A stretch of DNA of 64,000 nt from Myxococcales bacterium. GTDB taxonomy: Bacteria; Myxococcota_A; SURF-8. Below are positions 63,388 through 64,000 of the stretch, in pieces (position 1 is the stretch's first letter; each line of letters opens with the position of its first letter). The stretch spans positions 1 through 64,000 of the forward strand of contig QZKR01000079.1 of the NCBI GenBank assembly GCA_003598065.1, written 5' to 3'. Made by a program: the position numbers and the translations under genes. The notes beneath the pieces were generated by a model. That model ran no database searches, was not told where the DNA came from, and was given only the letters and a program-made list of their open reading frames with translations.

Positions 63388-64000
63388 ATGAAAGGGATGA
63401 TGGACATCGAGGCGCGCATCGCACGGGCGCTCGTCGTGCGTCCCGACGACCGGCTGGGCAACGTCGTGCTCACGACGGGACTCGTCGCCGCGTTGCGCCG
63501 GGCGCTTCCCGACGCCGAAATCGACTGGCTTGTTCCCCGCCGTTTCGCGCCGCTGGTCGCCGACAATCCGCATCGGGTGCGCGTGCTCGGCTTTGAAAAG
63601 CGCTGGCTGTTTCGCGCCCCGTGGAAGTGGGCGGCCTTTCTCGCCGAACTTGGAAACAGGCGTTACGATCTGACGATCGACGCCAGTCACGAACACGTCG
63701 TATCACGGACCGGCCTGTGGCTGACGCGCTGGAGCGGCGCGCCGCTTCGCGTCGGCCATGCGCGCGGCGGCGTTGGACGTCATTACACGCATGTCGTTTC
63801 CCCTGCCGACGCTCCAACGCACGAGCTGACCCGCAAGCATCGGCTGTTGCGGGCGCTGTTCCCCGAGATTGCTCCAGCCCCGCCCTGGATCGGCCGTTTG
63901 CCGTCTCCGGCGACAAAGCGCATCGATGCCTGGTTGAACGAATCCGGTCTTGATGGCCGGTCCTTCGTCGTGCTCTGGCCCGGCTCGCGCAAGGCCGATC
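63388..64000 (+). CDS. Glycosyltransferase family 9 (heptosyltransferase-like), 3'-truncated by the window edge
   Basis: At least 204 residues; the frame from ATG 63388 stays open to the window end, so no stop codon is seen. The N-terminus (ALVVRPDDRLGNVVLTTGL, VAALRRALPDAEIDWLV) is the GT9 Rossmann start, and a later VLWPGSRKAD is the usual donor-binding motif of ADP-heptose:LPS transferases. ATGs at 63397 and 63400 are alternatives; a weak GGACGGAGACG site lies before 63388. It probably adds heptose or a similar sugar to LPS core; acceptor unknown. It is transcribed away from the response-regulator gene. Confidence 0.82.
   Translation, partial: MKGMMDIEARIARALVVRPDDRLGNVVLTTGLVAALRRALPDAEIDWLVPRRFAPLVADNPHRVRVLGFEKRWLFRAPWKWAAFLAELGNRRYDLTIDASHEHVVSRTGLWLTRWSGAPLRVGHARGGVGRHYTHVVSPADAPTHELTRKHRLLRALFPEIAPAPPWIGRLPSPATKRIDAWLNESGLDGRSFVVLWPGSRKAD

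Overview
The window looks like a chromosomal segment of a GC-rich, Gram-negative bacterium with deltaproteobacterial or myxobacterial character. The outer envelope is implied by MlaD/E/F lipid transport, RlpA, many lipoproteins and an O-antigen ligase-like protein. The affiliation is suggested by a Ser/Thr kinase with PEGA repeats, an MXAN_5187-type sensor, P-domain and Cys-rich repeat lipoproteins, and acidic Asp-Gly-Asp tracts. This is inferred from gene content; there is no rRNA or tRNA in the window.

Layout. 1-8150: the end of a penicillin-acylase family gene, a CapA-like lipoprotein, a small predicted outer-membrane protein, a PEGA protein and a Cys-rich P-domain lipoprotein. 8215-12126: a surface-polysaccharide block (O-antigen ligase-like protein with TPRs, WbpD-like acetyltransferase, WbpE-like aminotransferase). 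12283-14446: an Rrf2 regulator with IscR-like cysteines, cysK, then a strongly expressed-looking gene for a peptide ending in 16 Ser-His-Gly repeats. 14561-25237: a repeat-like unknown protein, a degenerate GGDEF protein, PfkB kinase plus MTA phosphorylase, a large AddA-like helicase-nuclease, a membrane sensor, rlpA, and prfB with its programmed +1 frameshift. 26016-30986: a 1656-residue Cys-rich lipoprotein, followed by a mosaic of intergenic inverted repeats. 31560-36454 (minus): rho, mlaE, mlaF, mlaD. 37018-45900: ligA, an O-GlcNAc-transferase-like protein (minus), and the conserved ffh-rpsP-khpA-rimM-trmD-rplS-rnhB cluster. 46026-49209: a DUF4282-type membrane protein, a polyferredoxin, a tandem DUF1289 protein and a small membrane protein. 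49506-57273 (minus): two acidic lipoproteins, a Ser/Thr kinase and a PEGA protein. 57500-64000: metX-hom, an unknown membrane protein, a sigma-54 response regulator, and the start of a GT9 glycosyltransferase.

How the genes fit together. Metabolism is represented by sulfur and methionine steps (cysK, metX, hom, mtnP), which are dispersed. The envelope theme is strong. Four large lipoproteins carry Asp directly after the lipidated Cys, and three of these then run into acidic stretches. PEGA domains recur in three proteins. The most unusual item is the Ser-His-Gly repeat peptide. It has a consensus-like promoter, a strong ribosome binding site, and an upstream palindrome resembling the one inside the Rrf2 promoter. 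No maturation enzyme is seen next to it. Many start codons were chosen from ribosome-binding-site spacing and are stated as such.
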